DNA of 64,000 nucleotides from Ariolimax columbianus (GCA_036924085.1 JAVGWX010000009.1:58630331-58694330); one strand, 5' to 3'; counted from the first letter of the stretch, positions 11,897 through 24,600 are shown. Notes: generated from the sequence alone by a model not told the origin. Made by a program: numbers and translations.

Positions 11897-11903
11897 ACTT
11901 ACC
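11897..11903 (-). other. Splice donor of the large exon
   Basis: On the minus strand the sequence reads TCG|GTAAGT, a perfect metazoan donor. Using it removes the seven-residue read-through tail before the TAA at 11879-11881. Confidence 0.75.
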
Positions 11904-14203
11904 GATCGTTGCAGAGATCCTTGTCTGTTTCCTGGATGCCCACTATCGATGCTGGATGGCATGGAGTTCCTCATACTGTCTCTTTTTGACCCAAATATGT
12001 TTTCCTGCGGTTCCAACATGTTGGTCTCAAAGTACAACCCCGGAGCGACCTGCATTGGGCCAGTCACGTATCCATTTAGCTTAATTAGAGAATTAGTTAT
12101 GCCGTTTTCATTGTCCATTATATTCGACATTCTCCCTTGTTGATTACATGGGTTAATATGGCCAAGTTGACCTGTATGATAATCTGTATGTTTATGATCT
12201 GTGGTCAAAGGCGACGTTGTAGAATGCCAGCGAACAGCGTGAGAATCGTGTGAATGTAGGTTTTCCAGTTTGTGAGATAAAGTGTTTACATTCGTCACCT
12301 GGCGTTCATTTGCACACGACGAAACTGAGTCCGGGGAATTCGCTGGACTTGGGTCTGATGAATGCTTCCAACTACTATCCACAGAAGAACTTTGTGAAGC
12401 TAGATCACTTTCAATGTGTCTAAAGTTCTCTGATTGAGATTTTAAAGCATTCTGTTTGTGGGAGACTGGACTTGTAACATTTCCTGAATTCGGGTTTGAG
12501 ATCACAGAACCCTGGCTACAAAATAATCTAACATTATTTTGTGGATTCCCTGCACGATATGGCTCACTGCTATCTGTTTGTCTTGTGTTGCACGTAGGAT
12601 TGGGATAATGTACGCTTAAACTCTCTCCACAGAAACAGACTTGTTGGTTATTTTTAGGTGAGCCAAATGCCGAAAACGATTTCCTCTTCTGCATTATTAG
12701 TGGTGATGTAGATGCAAGAGTAATTACTGAGGCCTCGTGATTGCAGTCTTCAATGGGGTTCATGTGAGAGATATCAGAAATGGTATTTTGTGTTTGATGA
12801 TTTGAATCGTCCCCAGAGAGATAGTCTTTAGCAACATCGTTATGTAAGGAGGGTGTTCTGGTGGAGGGTTTATTGTCCAATTGTGGATGGTGATGACAAG
12901 ATGTATCGAGGCTTGATTGATGATGCTTTACTCTATCTGGGGCAATTATAATCTCAGCCAAATGAGCTTCTTTTGGCCTTGTGGCTCCTTTACCCCGCGG
13001 AACGAAAACCTGAAGGGGTTTGTCTTTAGACAGCAAAGTGTTTGGGCAGTGTGTAAATGTACGTACTGGTGTAGGAGACCCATTACCCAGAACAGATTTT
13101 ACATCCAGGGCCACGCCTTTGACGCTGACAGTAGCCGAGGTAATCGCATCTTTGCTTGGAAGGGATGAACTTTGTTGAATAAAACAGATCCCACGGGCAT
13201 CTCCATGTGCAGGAGAATAAGATGAGAGTGTTTGATGGGTCTTTGTAGGTAATTCCTGGCCTAGTGAACTATTGTCTTGCCTGTTTTGGGCAAAGGATGA
13301 TCCGCTTTGATACGGGTGATGTGAACACAACTGACCCTGGGAATCAGTATGATAAGGCTGTGTTAATTGCTGTGAGCTCGCGGTAAAACAGAAATCTAGC
13401 TGAGAGGTAGGAAGCTTGGAGAAATCCAAAAGTGGCTGTGGTTTGTCATCTAATTGTTCTGCCTCTGCTAATAGTTGTGGCCTGAAAGTGGGATGTGCCT
13501 TAACGTCAAAACCAAGCACTGATTCAATATCTAAAACAGGAGTACACTGAATGCTGAGACTGCCACTGGTAGATGCTGCGTTTGTATTGAAATTATCAAT
13601 TTGCGTCGGAGAAGGTGAAGCTGTCATATTTGATGTGATGTGTTCCTGCTTATTTCTATAAAAGATGGTGCCTTTAGTGTCTGAAATGTTGCCCAATGAC
13701 GTTGACCTTTCATAAGGAAATTTACGTGTAAAATGATTTGAAACTATAGGTAATGCTGGGTGATGGTGTTCTGGATCGATTTCATAATCGCATTCAGAAA
13801 TCAGAGGTTTACTTTCAATGACAGAATATTTGACAGAAAATCGATCTGACCTGCTGTTCCGTCGTTTGCTTGAAGGTGTTTCTTGAGAACTTGTATCATG
13901 GTTCAACCAGATAACTGGCGAGTTATGGTCCATATCTTCTTGGTATTTACGTGTATTACTATTACAACTATCGAGGACACAGGAGGGGTCCCATCCGTAT
14001 GTACTGACGCTGCACACACTATCATTGCTTGAAGGCTGCGCATAATCAGATACTGGCTGATGGAGGCAAGGCTGAGATTCCGACTCACTCTCTGAGTCAC
14101 TGTTGGCAAACACCATTGACTGGTGACTACTGTCTTCACCAATCGTGTTAGATGTCAGAAATTCTTGTGAAGTATGTGCGGTCTCTCCGGTATTCAATGA
14201 CAT
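11903..14203 (-). CDS. Large internal/first-coding exon of an unidentified Ser/His-rich disordered protein
   Basis: This is an uninterrupted reading frame of 767 codons from an ATG at 14203 to a splice donor at 11902. The exon probably starts at 14228, just after a TTTTCTTCTAACAG acceptor, giving a short 5' UTR before the ATG. The donor is CGATCG|GTAAGT, phase 0, so the true protein continues in another exon I cannot find. Open readthrough into the intron adds only 7 residues before a stop. The product is polar and low in hydrophobics, rich in Ser, His, Asn and Gln, with no membrane segment or signal peptide. It has an acidic SESESES run near residue 37-42, a basic SSKRRNSRSDR patch near 112-122 and RDSMRNS / SLQRS sites near the end that look like kinase or 14-3-3 motifs. 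Codon use and length without stops, amid decayed transposons, argue for selection. No family recognised. Confidence 0.8.
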
Positions 14204-14228
14204 TGTTATTTAGCTTGTGCTGGTATTT

Positions 14229-14245
14229 CTGTTAGAAGAAAAATT
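14229..14245 (-). other. Splice acceptor upstream of the large exon
   Basis: On the minus strand a pyrimidine-rich run (TTTTTCTTCTAACAG) ends in AG at 14229-14230, 25 nt before the ATG. It implies an upstream non-coding or short first exon, which I could not identify. Confidence 0.65.
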
Positions 14246-15190
14246 CCTTTCTGGATACTGGATTTACATTTTACACTGCCACTGTACTTGAAGAATAACC
14301 ATTATTTAATGAATGTAAAGTCATGGCAGCAGATCAGTGAAATTTTCTCTCATATGATTGATGGTCTGTCTCAGGCTTTATTTGTCACGTGCAGGTCATT
14401 CATCAGTTGAATCGAAGAGGGTCGTGCGGTAACTTTGCTTCTCTTGTAAGGCCAGCAAATATAAAGGTAAAACTCGAGTGAAACGCATACAAAAATACAA
14501 TATTCTCACAGATCAGGTATTTACTATCATAGCTTTAGTGTCCACTGTCAGACCACATATGAGAAAGTTGTCATAACGGTACACATGATGGACTCTGTAC
14601 GCTGAACTTCCTTGAACCCTATCAGAAAGATTTAGCTATCAAACTTTACTGGTCACGTTTACAGCCTCTTTGTTCTCACCAATATACACACAGCCATCGA
14701 CGACTCTGGCATGAAAACAAATGAAGAGAGTGGACCAGGCTTCTCGTATCAACAAGCCCGAGTATTTATTGGCTAGATATCCCCCGTGTCGTCTTATTCA
14801 AAGCTGGCATACGAGGTTAATTGAGGGCTTGTGATCTGAAAGCAGACAACAAGAAATGGAGAAATGAGAAACTGGTGATTTTCTTGGAGTTCAAATTGGG
14901 GTTACATATTAATTAAAATACACAAAAGGGATTATTAAGAAGGAGATGAAGAATGGCGTGATTGGCTTGTGTTTCAACTAATTGCTTTCAGATAACGAAA
15001 TCCAATCTTTTCAGGTTGGCCAACCAGAAATGTCCACCAAATGGAAACGTAACTGGCAAAGATATTAGACGCATTCGCTTGTTATCACTGGTAGGATTGG
15101 GGGAGGGAGGGACGGTAGGATGTTTACTTGTAGAGCGATATAGTAAATGAAGTGACTAATAGAGAGAGAGACATGATAAATTATGGCTAT
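14246..15190. other. No recognisable feature (likely upstream intron of the host gene)
   Basis: No repeat or coding region is supported. Placement suggests intron or upstream sequence of the exon at 11903-14228. Confidence 0.4.
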
Positions 15191-15199
15191 ATTACAATG

Positions 15200-16390
15200 C
15201 TTCAACAATGGTTACAGCGGGTGTACATCAGCGATCTGTCCGTTCACACAGCCTGTGACAATCGCCACTGAGAAAGAGATAGGAGAGGACGACCCTATCT
15301 CGCCCAACCTTTTCTTCGCCTGTCTCGAGTCAGTGATATGCCCCTGCGTCTGGAAAGGAATGGCATAGCAGTAGCCGGACAGCGACTTACCTCACTCGAT
15401 GTGCCGTCGACATCTTGCTCATCACAGAGACGCCCTCTGATATGACAAAGTTGCCAGCAGCGCCGGATGTAGATGGCAGAAAGGCAGGACTCATGACAAA
15501 CCTAGACAAAACGAAAGTCACGCGGAATCGTTTTGCAGAGCCCAACCTCGTGCTTCTAAGAGAAGCAACCCTGGAAGACGTTGTCGATTATGTTTACGTC
15601 GGATGTTTCTTCAATATGGAGAACAACATGAAGTCAGAGAACGCAATTTGCCGACGAACGGGCTGGGCCCCCTTCAACTACATCAAGAAAACGGCAGATG
15701 CCACAAAAAATACCAAACTGCGAGCGGACGTAATCGACTCAACTGTCTTGCTGGTAAGGGTTACGGCACCAAAACATGGCCACTAACGAAAGCACTAGAG
15801 AACCAAATATGGACAACGCATACATCACTTGAACTCCGTCTTGCGGAACTGACAATCAGGTCAAATCGACAGGAGGCCCTTCACAACAGTGACATCCGAT
15901 GAATATCGGAAGTCAAAGACATTCAGCAGCATACAAACCATCCAAAACACCGATTAGCCGGTCACATCGCAAGACGGAATGCCAAGCGCTGGAGGTCCAG
16001 AGCCTGCTCTATGGTTTCCTCGGGGAACTAAGAGACTCTGGGGTCAGCCCACCAACAGATGTCAAGAGACTCTGCGGTCAGCCCACCAACAGATGTCAAG
16101 AGACTCTGCGGTCAGCCCACCAACAGATGTCAAGAGACTCTGCGGTCAGCCCACCAACAGATGTCAAGAGACTCTGCGGTCAGCCCACCAACAGATGTCA
16201 AGAGACTCTGCGGTCAGCCCACCAATAGATGTCAAGACTCGATACAGAGGAGCAACAACATTCGTGATCCAATATGGAATAAACTGCTCATCCACTGGTC
16301 AACTCGTGCTCACGACTGCAACGAGTGGAAACAAAGCTGGGACCCACACAAGCTCAACCACCGTGTTTTGGGACGGGTCGATTAAGATTG
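15200..16390 (+). pseudogene. Degenerate LINE reverse transcriptase, C-terminal half
   Basis: In shifting frames the strand keeps DDPISPNLFFACLESV (the QG.PLSP.LF motif), LITETPSDM, NLDKTKVTRNRFAEPNLVLL, DYVYVGCFFNMENNMK, TWPLTKALENQIW and a terminal block HWSTRAHDCNEWKQSWDP. This is a widely spread animal LINE RT family. Frameshifts and a 34-bp tandem expansion show it is dead. Confidence 0.8.
16043..16240 (+). repeat. 34-bp minisatellite inside a LINE RT, about 5.7 copies
   Basis: The unit GTCAGCCCACCAACAGATGT... starts at 16043, 16077, 16111, 16145, 16179 and 16213 (last partial). As 34 is not divisible by 3, successive units run through all three frames, and all three frames stay open with the same cyclic 34-residue peptide. 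The seed is the GRPPTRW-like motif of the LINE C-terminus. Confidence 0.95.
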
Positions 16391-16439
16391 CGATTAAGAT
16401 GATAAAAAAACTGAGAAAAAGAGGTGAGTACTGATATTT

Positions 16440-17250
16440 AAGGTGGAGATATAAGAGGGCATGTCAGTAATCGGATCACAAATGAGTATTTTACAAAAAA
16501 AGTGAGATACGAACTTTAAAACCATGTATTATTGCTGTGACAATGCAATATCTCAACATAATCTCCAGCGACATCGCTACACCTATGACATCATTTTATC
16601 AGTGCACTAAAACCAGTCGTTGGTCTGCTGTTTCAGCCACATTTTCCCTTAACGTTCAACTTCTTTGTCATTCGCGAAAAGTCTTCAGTCAAGGTGGGAC
16701 CATGCATTATACTGTAGGTTAAACGATGCTATATTTACACACTGTCTACTCGGCTGTCACTTCGAATCATCGCCTCCATCGTTTAAACATATGATTATGT
16801 TAAGCGCGTTTGAGAACATTTGTGGAGCCAGTTGTGGAGCCAGTTGTATATACCTTACGTACAAACACTTCTTTGGGTAAAGAGGAAGCATTTCCCTAAA
16901 TATATTCTTTACACGAAGTCATTTTGCCCATCCCCCACCCCACACGTATATAAAAAACTGCATAACAGCACGCTGATCACACACTGTAAGCATGGATGCC
17001 ATTTTACATCTCAGCTGCAAAGATGTATGTGGCATCTAGCGTCTGCTACATACAGTTATCACAAAGCTGGATATTGCTTCCAGTTTTAGAAACTACCAAC
17101 TATATTTTGCAGCTATCCCACATCAGTTTATAACCTGCTTACTGACATGCCCTCGTTCAAATTCTTCTCCTTCTCGCTCTTAGAGACATCAACATAAATA
17201 TACCAAATGAAAGCAACGGTCAATTGACAGGTGATAATAATATATATAGC
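16440..17250. other. No recognisable feature
   Basis: There is a small direct repeat (TGTGGAGCCAGT twice) at 16821-16845. Otherwise no supported feature. Confidence 0.4.
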
Positions 17251-17257
17251 TCATATT

Positions 17258-17520
17258 CCGTGGCGAAGTGGTTAAGCCGTCGGCTTCGTGATCAGGTGGT
17301 GTGGGTTCGACTCCGGATGCCGCCGTCTTTTTCACGGGTGCTTGATTGAAGTCCCCTTCATCTCGTAGTCGCCCCCTAGTCGTCTTGTCATTGACTTGCC
17401 ACTGGGGTAGTCCGGCACGAGACAAGAGAGTGAGGATAAAAAGTACCGCAGTTAATCCTTACTAAAAATAGCTTCAGCAGAATAAATTATGCCATCATCG
17501 TCTACGATGGACGCCGGCTT
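17258..17520 (+). repeat. tRNA-derived SINE (type 2)
   Basis: The tRNA-like head has an A box (TGGCGAAGTGGTT) at 17261-17273 and a B box (GGTTCGACTCC) at 17304-17314. The body runs through a GTTAATCCTTACTAAAAATA block and ends near TCTACGATGGAC. An inverted second copy at 59985-60264 matches along the whole length, which defines the family boundaries. Confidence 0.85.
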
Positions 17521-17756
17521 TTTCCTTTTTTTTCTATATAGCTTATACATCGCGCCGGAACATATACAATAACATATACCTATATTTTGGACCAAAAGAT
17601 CTTCGTCAGGTACACAGAACAACACATATGAAAAGAACTGCAAAATAATAAAAGTAAAGATGAATACAGGCTGAAGATATATTTTGCTTAGTCAGCGCAT
17701 AGGTGAATGATTTCTGCATAGAGCGTTCCAGTTCCACTAGCGCTAGCTCGATTATC

Positions 17757-18374
17757 AAATGACGCACCACAGCGCTAAAAAGCCAGAAAAACACCGAGCT
17801 TAATGACTTAAGAGCAGCACTCTGCAAACTGTGCCAGCAGTCCGCACCAAAAAGGGTAGTGGTACAGTGGGCCCCATCACACTGCAACATCCAAGGCAAC
17901 GAGGAGGCAGACAGACTGGCAAAAGAAGGTGCAAGACTACCACAAACAGATACTAGTATGACGTACGAAGAGTCAAAACGGCTTATCAAAGCCAGATACA
18001 TGACCAAATGGGAAACCGAACATACTGGTTACACCAAAAACGATGCCTATTACCAGTTGAACCGAAGAGAGCAGGTCGTTGTCTTCAGACTTCGCACTGG
18101 CCACAATAGACTGAGGTACCACCTATTCAACAAATTGAAGATAGGTGGTACCGACGAATGCCCGTGCGGTACTGGTAAAATGACCGCTGAACATCTGTTG
18201 CAGAACTGCCCGACATACGAGGATCAGAGAGAGCAGATGTGGCCATCACCAGTGGAACTGCAAGACAAGCTCTATGGCAGTGGCGACAGCCTCAGGATGA
18301 CCGCCGCTTTTTTCGAAAAAATAATGGTTACTGTCTGACTGCGTACGAAGAAGAAGAAGAAGAAAATGACGCAC
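17757..18374 (+). mobile_element. 5'-truncated I-type LINE copy with 11-bp TSD
   Basis: The insert (17768-18363) carries the end of RNase H (VQWAPSHCNIQGNEEADRLAKEG), the conserved stretch ending ...YHLFNKLKIGGTDECPCG, the knuckle EHLLQNC and the KIMVTV terminus, then an AAG tail. AAATGACGCAC flanks it at 17757-17767 and 18364-18374. The retained frame is open to the stop, so the insertion is recent. It lacks RT and endonuclease. Confidence 0.93.
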
Positions 18375-18409
18375 GATATAGGATTACATAAGTATCAAAC
18401 CAGGTCAGG

Positions 18410-21320
18410 TCAGGTCATCCGTTAACTGTGAGGTCGTTGGGGCACACATAAAAACATTCTCACAACCCCACGCAACCCTTTTTTGTTAGCGGTCGCTGGC
18501 TGTGCCTTTTCTGGTCGGAGATTATGTTGTCCTCCCACCTCTTTTTGGGCCGGCCTCTTCGTCGTCTGCCTTGCAACTTTCCGTGCAGGATCGTATTTGC
18601 AAAACCATTTGATCTCGATATGCCACGGTACAAAGCAAGTTTCCGTCTTTTGACAGTTGCCAAGAGGTCTTCAAAAGGCCCTATTGCTGTTGTAATTCTA
18701 TCTCGTATTTCCACATTTATAAAACTCGATCTTTCTACGTCACGTTTAAAAGTCTTCAGAAACATCTCATCTCCAAGGCCTGTATCCTTCGTTGAAGATC
18801 AGCTGTAACTGTCCATGTCTCACAAGCATAGAGGAATATTGACAGGACCAATGTACGCATTAATCTGATTTTCGTGCATAGTCCCAACCGTTTATCTTGC
18901 CAGATTGTGTTAAGCCGTGCAAGCGCCACTATTGTCTGTGCTATTCTGGCCAACATCTGACATGTTGATCCTTCATCACTGACAATTAAACCAAGATATT
19001 TTAAACGGTCAACCACTTCGAGTTCCTGGCCATTAACATGTATCCTGCTGTTGAATCTCTCGTCGTTGTTGGTAATTACTTTTGTCTTTCCAGCGTTTAT
19101 CTCCATACCATAATCAAGAGCTGTTTCATCGATTCTTCTGACCCATTCCTTGAGTTCTGCTTCTGAACCCGCCAACCCGTCGATGTCACCTGCAAAACGA
19201 AGATTGGTAATCGCTCGGTCCCCTATCTTGACAGTATCAACGTGACATCCAAGTGCCTCACTCATATTTCCCTTAAGGAATATATTGAAAAGAGTTGGAG
19301 AGATTGTACAACCCTGTCTCACACCAAATGATGTGCGAAACCAGTTCCCTCGCATCCCATACACAAGAACTGCGCTGGACGTCTTGCTATGTATATGTTT
19401 AAGGACCTTAATAATAGTTCCGTTGATTTTATAAATCCTTATGGTTGCCCATAGCGCTTAATGCCATACCCTATCAAACGCCTTCTTAAAATCAGCAAAC
19501 TCGTGATACAGTTGTTGCTGCTGTTCTAGACTTTTCTCGCTTAGCAGCCTTAAATTAAATATTTATTCTGTAGTGCTTCTTCCCTGTCTGAACCCTGCAT
19601 GCTCCTCAGCAATGATGTTCTCTACTTGGGGTTTCATTGGAGCCATTGAATTGAGTTTCCTGTCGCCCATATTTTGTTGCAGATGTTTGTCGGGCCTTCC
19701 ACCACTATCTCTCCACCTGCCTGTAAGAGCTCTGCTGGTATACTGTTCACGCCGACCGTCTTCCCTCTTCTCAATGTCTTTACCTATGCAGCTACCTCTT
19801 CCTTCGTTATCAGTTGGTTATGCTCTATAGTTGTTGGTGTTGGAGGGATTATTTTCTCAGGTTCGTTCCGTCCCTCATAGTTGTATAATTCGGAACAGTA
19901 CTCTGTCCATAGTACGAGAACGCCACTGTACTCAATAAGGCACTTGCTGCTTTTATCCTGAATCACAAAGTTCCTGCCTTGTCTTGGGGTTTTCAGTTCT
20001 TTGACCACCTTGTTTGTATGCTCCTTTAGCGTCATTTCTGTTTAATGTCTTTTCGATGTTTGTACATTGCTCACATATCCACGCTTCTTTCGGCTCTCTC
20101 ATCTTTTTTTGTATCGCTTTCTTGAGCTCTTTATATCTGCCGACCTCACCAGGTGCATATTTTTGGTTTTTCAGTGACCTTCTTCTATCACAAAGGTCTA
20201 AAATTTCTTTGGTCACCCATGGCTTCTTTTTTTGGTGGCATCCCGGGATCTCTGTCGCTGTATCTATGAGAGCTGCGTTAAGAGACTCTGTTACTGTATA
20301 GGTATCCAGTCCCTCTCTGAGACCAAACAGTGGAGCAAATCTCCCTTGATTGGAAGACTTCGATAATTGTTAGGTCTTTTAATTTGTCCAGGTCAAACTT
20401 TAGTCTAGTCACATCTTTCTTTGCGACTCCCTTCAATCGCAGACACATAGTCATCTTAACAAGATCGTGGTCGCTTCCTATATCCGCTCCGAGGAAACTT
20501 CTCGTTTTGTCGGTGTTGATGCTAGATCTAAACCTCCTCTGGACCAGTACATAATCAATTTGGCTGTGGACTTCATTGCTTGGGTTATACCATGTTCAGC
20601 GTCTAGACGGCATTTAAACCTGAACGTGTTTGCTTCCAACAGCTTATTGCATCGTACAAATTCTAGGAGTCTTAAAGCCCCGGTCATTAGTTTGTTTTGT
20701 TTCGGTATAGGCTACATGTTCCCCTCCAGTTATGGACTGCATTTTTTCCAATTGTTGCTATCCAATCACCCTAGACTTCCAATATGTCTCTTTTGGCGTT
20801 TCGGTAATCAGACTCTGAAGTTGATCATTTAATTCCTCTATTTCACAATCTTCACAGTCTACCCAAGATATCCAATCGGTAGTTCTTCATCTCGTGCGTT
20901 AGATCATTGATTTTACCACATGGGTTCAGTATTGTCCTTCCTCACCTTTATGGTTCCACCAGTAGCACCCTTATCACCTCCGCTATGGTGTGGGACGGCA
21001 GGTGCGGTCATTGTTAACCCGGGCTGCAACCGATCCGGTATAGTTGATCGTGATTGTGTCTTCATGTGTGAATCTTGGGTGGTTGTCTCTTGGCGGAGCC
21101 CATCTCCTCTCCAAGCCGGTGCTGGCCAACATCTGCATTTGACCTGGAAGAGCCCGTCTCCCCAGACGAGCCATTGCCTCGTTTGCCTACAGCCTTGCGG
21201 CCATACTTTCCCAGTGTGCTCCACTTGGTTAACGGTGTGCAATGGTGTGTTTGCGCTCGTCATCGCAACCCAGCAATGTTGGGGTTGGCTAGCTCTTCTT
21301 CTGAGGGGCTAAAAGTGAAA
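18410..21320 (-). pseudogene. Decayed LINE with endonuclease remnant and RT
   Basis: Minus-strand reading from about 21310: a leader, an endonuclease C-terminal remnant near 20690-20480 (LLEFVRCNKLLEANTF...STPTKREVSSERI), a linker (WVTKEILDLCDRRRSLKNQKY near 20210; FVIQDKSSKCLIEY and WTEYCSELYNYEG near 19930), then RT from 19364 with WFRTSFGVRQGCTISPTLFN, LRFAGDIDGLAGSEAEL (the active-site ADD is AGD here), INAGKTKVITN, LKYLGLIVSDEG and LRTLVLSIFLYACETWT. The end is in another frame (NGFANTILHGKLQGRRRRGR). The A-to-G change in the YADD-type box and the frameshifts make it inactive. Confidence 0.85.
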
Positions 21321-21835
21321 TGAGTCACCTGCCGATAAAGTGAACACATAAGTCAACCTTACCTCCAAGTGGTACACAAGTATCACGTACAATTAAAACA
21401 GCGTTTCAGGAAACAATTACCAAATCCACACAATCCCTACGTACCACACAAATATATCAAATGTCACAGCAAACTGTAAATTCAAATTAATGTTCTAGAC
21501 TTTCACAAAGTGTCGTCACCGAGTAAAAGTGTAAGCCACCCACATAGTTACAGAGGCATTAATCCGGCTTTTCTCTATATGACAAAATACCCAGGAACTG
21601 CTAATAACATGTTGTTCAGCCGTAATACACACCTGTAGCAGGCGTCCACAGCTTCTATTCAAGCGTGTATCACATAACGTATTTAAATCAGTTGATCAAA
21701 CAAACCATGAAGATGAAGATTAACATGGAGAACACATCATGACACCCAGCGCACTAAACAAAACCATTAAGAAAAACATAAAGACGGAGAACGCATCTTG
21801 AAGTTTACTTTTTTTTTTTTTTGTTAGCCATAGCG
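21321..21835. other. No recognisable feature
   Basis: AT-rich stretch with a T run at 21808-21821. It carries an imperfect short repeat: CATGAAGATGAAGATTAACATGGAGAAC-type and AAAACATAAAGACGGAGAACGC-type blocks. No gene. Confidence 0.4.
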
Positions 21836-21839
21836 CGGC

Positions 21840-22580
21840 GCGTATGTCTCAATTTGCTATTAACCAAGGGCTAGATTTTGAGCCTTGCGTGGCGTTGTTC
21901 AGAAACTGTGCCAACAATCACAGGGGCATCTTACTGTTGTCAAATGTGGGCACAATTCTGGCCCGAGTTCTACTCAGCTGCCTATTTACGTTGAGCAGAA
22001 TCTACTACCAGAGAGTCAAATCTGTTCTTCATGCAGGTCGTGAGACCGTCAGCATGTTATATGCAGCATGTAAACTCCATGAGAAATGCCAAGAACAGCA
22101 TTGTGACAGGTATACAGTTTTTGTCGCCCTGACTAAGGTCTTAAACACTGTCAGTAAATAAGGGTTCTGGTAAATAATGGCGAAGTTTAGTTGTCCAGTA
22201 TATTGCGGCTGTTCGTTAGTTTCATGATGGTTCGATTACTTCACGAGGGAGAGTTGTCTGTAGCCTTTCTCAGTAACCAACGGTGTCAAACAGGGTTCTG
22301 TGCTAGCACCGATAGTGTTTAACATGGTCTTTGCAGCAATGTTCTCTGGTGTTCTTTAAGTCATGGTTATACTACTGACATGCATATCAGGTACAGGACG
22401 CAAGATTGGCTATTCATTCCGAGACGCCAGAAGTCCTACACCAAGATGATTGAGGCATCTCTTTTTCGCTGACGTCTGCGTAATTAACACATCAGAACAA
22501 GTTGTACACTCCAGCAATACGAAGCATTAAGCAAATTTGGTCTCATGATCAACACTAGAAAAACGGAGGTACTCTTTCAG
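21840..22580 (+). pseudogene. Degenerate LINE reverse transcriptase fragment
   Basis: It keeps NNHRGILLLSNVGTILARVLL, the block HAGRETVSMLYAACKLHEKCQ, FVALTKVLNTVSK, then TNGVKQGSVLAPIVFNMVF (RT motif with the catalytic neighbourhood) and a relic of the active site, all in shifting frames. It lies head to head with the endonuclease fragment at 22570-24060, on the opposite strand, so the two are separate insertions or one is inverted. Confidence 0.75.
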
Positions 22581-24060
22581 TCTGCTCCTTTGATGCCGTA
22601 CAGTGGTTCATACTTCATACATGCCTCTGATGTTATCATTATTGAAGGCATCTTGTCTATTCTCGCATAACTGTACCCAATAGTCATTTGCAGACTGTCT
22701 AGCTGCCCTGTGCCCTTCTTGTCTCGCCTGTTCCAATACATTGAGAGTGTTTCGTGTTGTTTTGTCTTTGTTTCTTGGTAATGCTGCCTTTTCCCAGTCA
22801 ATCAAAGGCTGCAGTATTCGATTATTTGCCTCAAACCAGTCTTGATTCCTGTGTTCGCTAATGAAATAAGCTGTTACCGCTATTTTAAGGGTAACTTTTT
22901 TGATTAAATCCCACTTTTTTCACTAACTGTACAGTCTCCTGATGTATCAGTGAGAACATCTGCAAGCTGCTGTTGGAACCTGAAACACTTTTCTAGATCC
23001 TTGGTGTTGACTAAATTTATCTTCAGAATGGGTTTGTACTTCGATGTGAAGATTCTCTTAGGTCTCAGCTTGACGCGGGCAACGACCAACGTGTGGTCAG
23101 TATCACAGTCATCACTCGAGTAGCTGCGTGTTAGTTGTGTGTGATTCAGATGTCTCCTGGTGATAATAAAATCCAGCTGGTGCCAATGACCGGATTTTGG
23201 GTGTTTCCGTGATATCTTAAGACAATCTTTTGTTGCAAAGTAGGAGTTTGTGATGCAGAGATTGTTTTTTTGTGCAGAATACCAACCTTTGTCCCTTTTC
23301 ATAGTTTGTCCATTTTCCATTGTCCATATTGTGTTTGCCTAAACAAACTGGCCATTAATTCGAGTCCGATCCCACCCAATCATTTAGATCCCCAAGTATG
23401 TATAGGTAGTCCGATTTTGGAATTGCATTCACAGCATTGTCTAACTCTACATAGAAGGAATCCTTTATATCTTCCGCTGATGTGAGCGTCGGAGTGTAGG
23501 CAGCGATAAGTGTTATGAATCCACACGAGTTAGACAATCTCATTGTTAACATTCTTTCAAATCCTGCAACTGAACTCTCAATAGCACACTAATTCGAGTT
23601 TTCACTGCAAAACCCAGCCCAAGTTGTCGGGTTTCTTCCCTTCCTCTGCTTTTCCAAAAAAAGGTACACTTTGTCTCCCTAAGTTATCCATCCCAAAAAA
23701 GGCGTGTCTCCTGTAGACCAGGGATATCAATACCAAGACGATTGAGTTCGGCATCAAGACCAGCCGTTTTTCTCACGCCATCAATGTCTCTGAGGTCAGT
23801 GGCATGTCGCGGAAACATGGTTGTGACATTCCACCAATGTCTCTGAGGTCAGTGGCATGCCGCGGACACATGGTTCTGACATTCCACCAATGTCTCTGAG
23901 GTCAGTGGCATGTCGCGAACACATGGTTCTGACTTTCTAAGTTGCAAGCAGAAACATGAAGTTTTCATTATTAATTTTATTGCCTGGTACACTTGATTTA
24001 CAGCCTGCGATTTGGATTGTGTCCTAGCCCCAAGTACCCATTGAAGTAGACAGGCTGTGG
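22570..24060 (-). pseudogene. LINE endonuclease-domain fragment (EEP/APE type)
   Basis: The minus strand reads through an endonuclease: GLDAELNRLGIDIPGLQETR near 23720, FFWKSRGREETRQLGLGFAV near 23630, FITLIAAYTPTLTSAEDIKD near 23500, LGDLNDWVGSD near 23370, NLCITNSYFATKD and WHQLDFIITRRHLN near 23200, and the catalytic DCDTDHTLVVARVKL near 23110. QETR, GDxN and DH active-site residues are visible, but stops and frameshifts break it. No RT follows on this strand. Confidence 0.82.
23778..23938 (-). repeat. 52-53-bp tandem repeat, 3 copies
   Basis: CAATGTCTCTGAGGTCAGTG recurs at 23782, 23834 and 23887, each followed by GGCATG.CGCGG and ACATGGTT. It is a local triplication near the start of the endonuclease fragment. 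Confidence 0.9.
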
Positions 24061-24600
24061 CGGATTAACACCAGTTTGAGACGGGCGTTAGTTAATCAGT
24101 AACACCCGAAAGTGTCTCCCAACATCGGAGACAGCCCGTGGCGCCCCTGCCAATGCCAACTGGGAAGGACATAACTAGTAAACTGCTGTCTCCCGTTTTG
24201 ATTCCGAGACCTGTTAAGGCCAGGGATGAAACCCGACAAGATACGCCAGTATCTTATCTGCAAGGCTTCAGATGGTTTAAAATGAGAGTTGTCTTTCTCC
24301 TAGACGAGCTGCCTTCCTAGGCTTTTGGGCCCGATCTGCCCGAAATTACTGATTTTAAGACGGCAGTGGCTCGCCTTCTCCTGTTAATCAGAATAGTTCT
24401 GCAGCGCGAAGGCCAGGAGATGGACTTTGTTGTCAGAGGCTATATGAGACGCATGCCATGGCAGTATTTAGTTGGTGTTGAGAGTTCATGCTCAAACCCA
24501 CCCCCGGCTATGATAACTTTTAGAACCATTCGAATGCATACAATAACATGAAAGGGCTTCAGGCGATACTTGTTTTCACGTCTTAAATGTGCATGACACA
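24061..24600. other. Unassigned, possibly LINE leader
   Basis: The stretch follows the endonuclease fragment and may be its 5' UTR. No conserved motif seen. Confidence 0.3.

Noticed and set aside
15899..16434. Repeat-containing proteins from three overlapping frames
   Set aside because: A single 34-bp minisatellite is read in all frames within a dead LINE.
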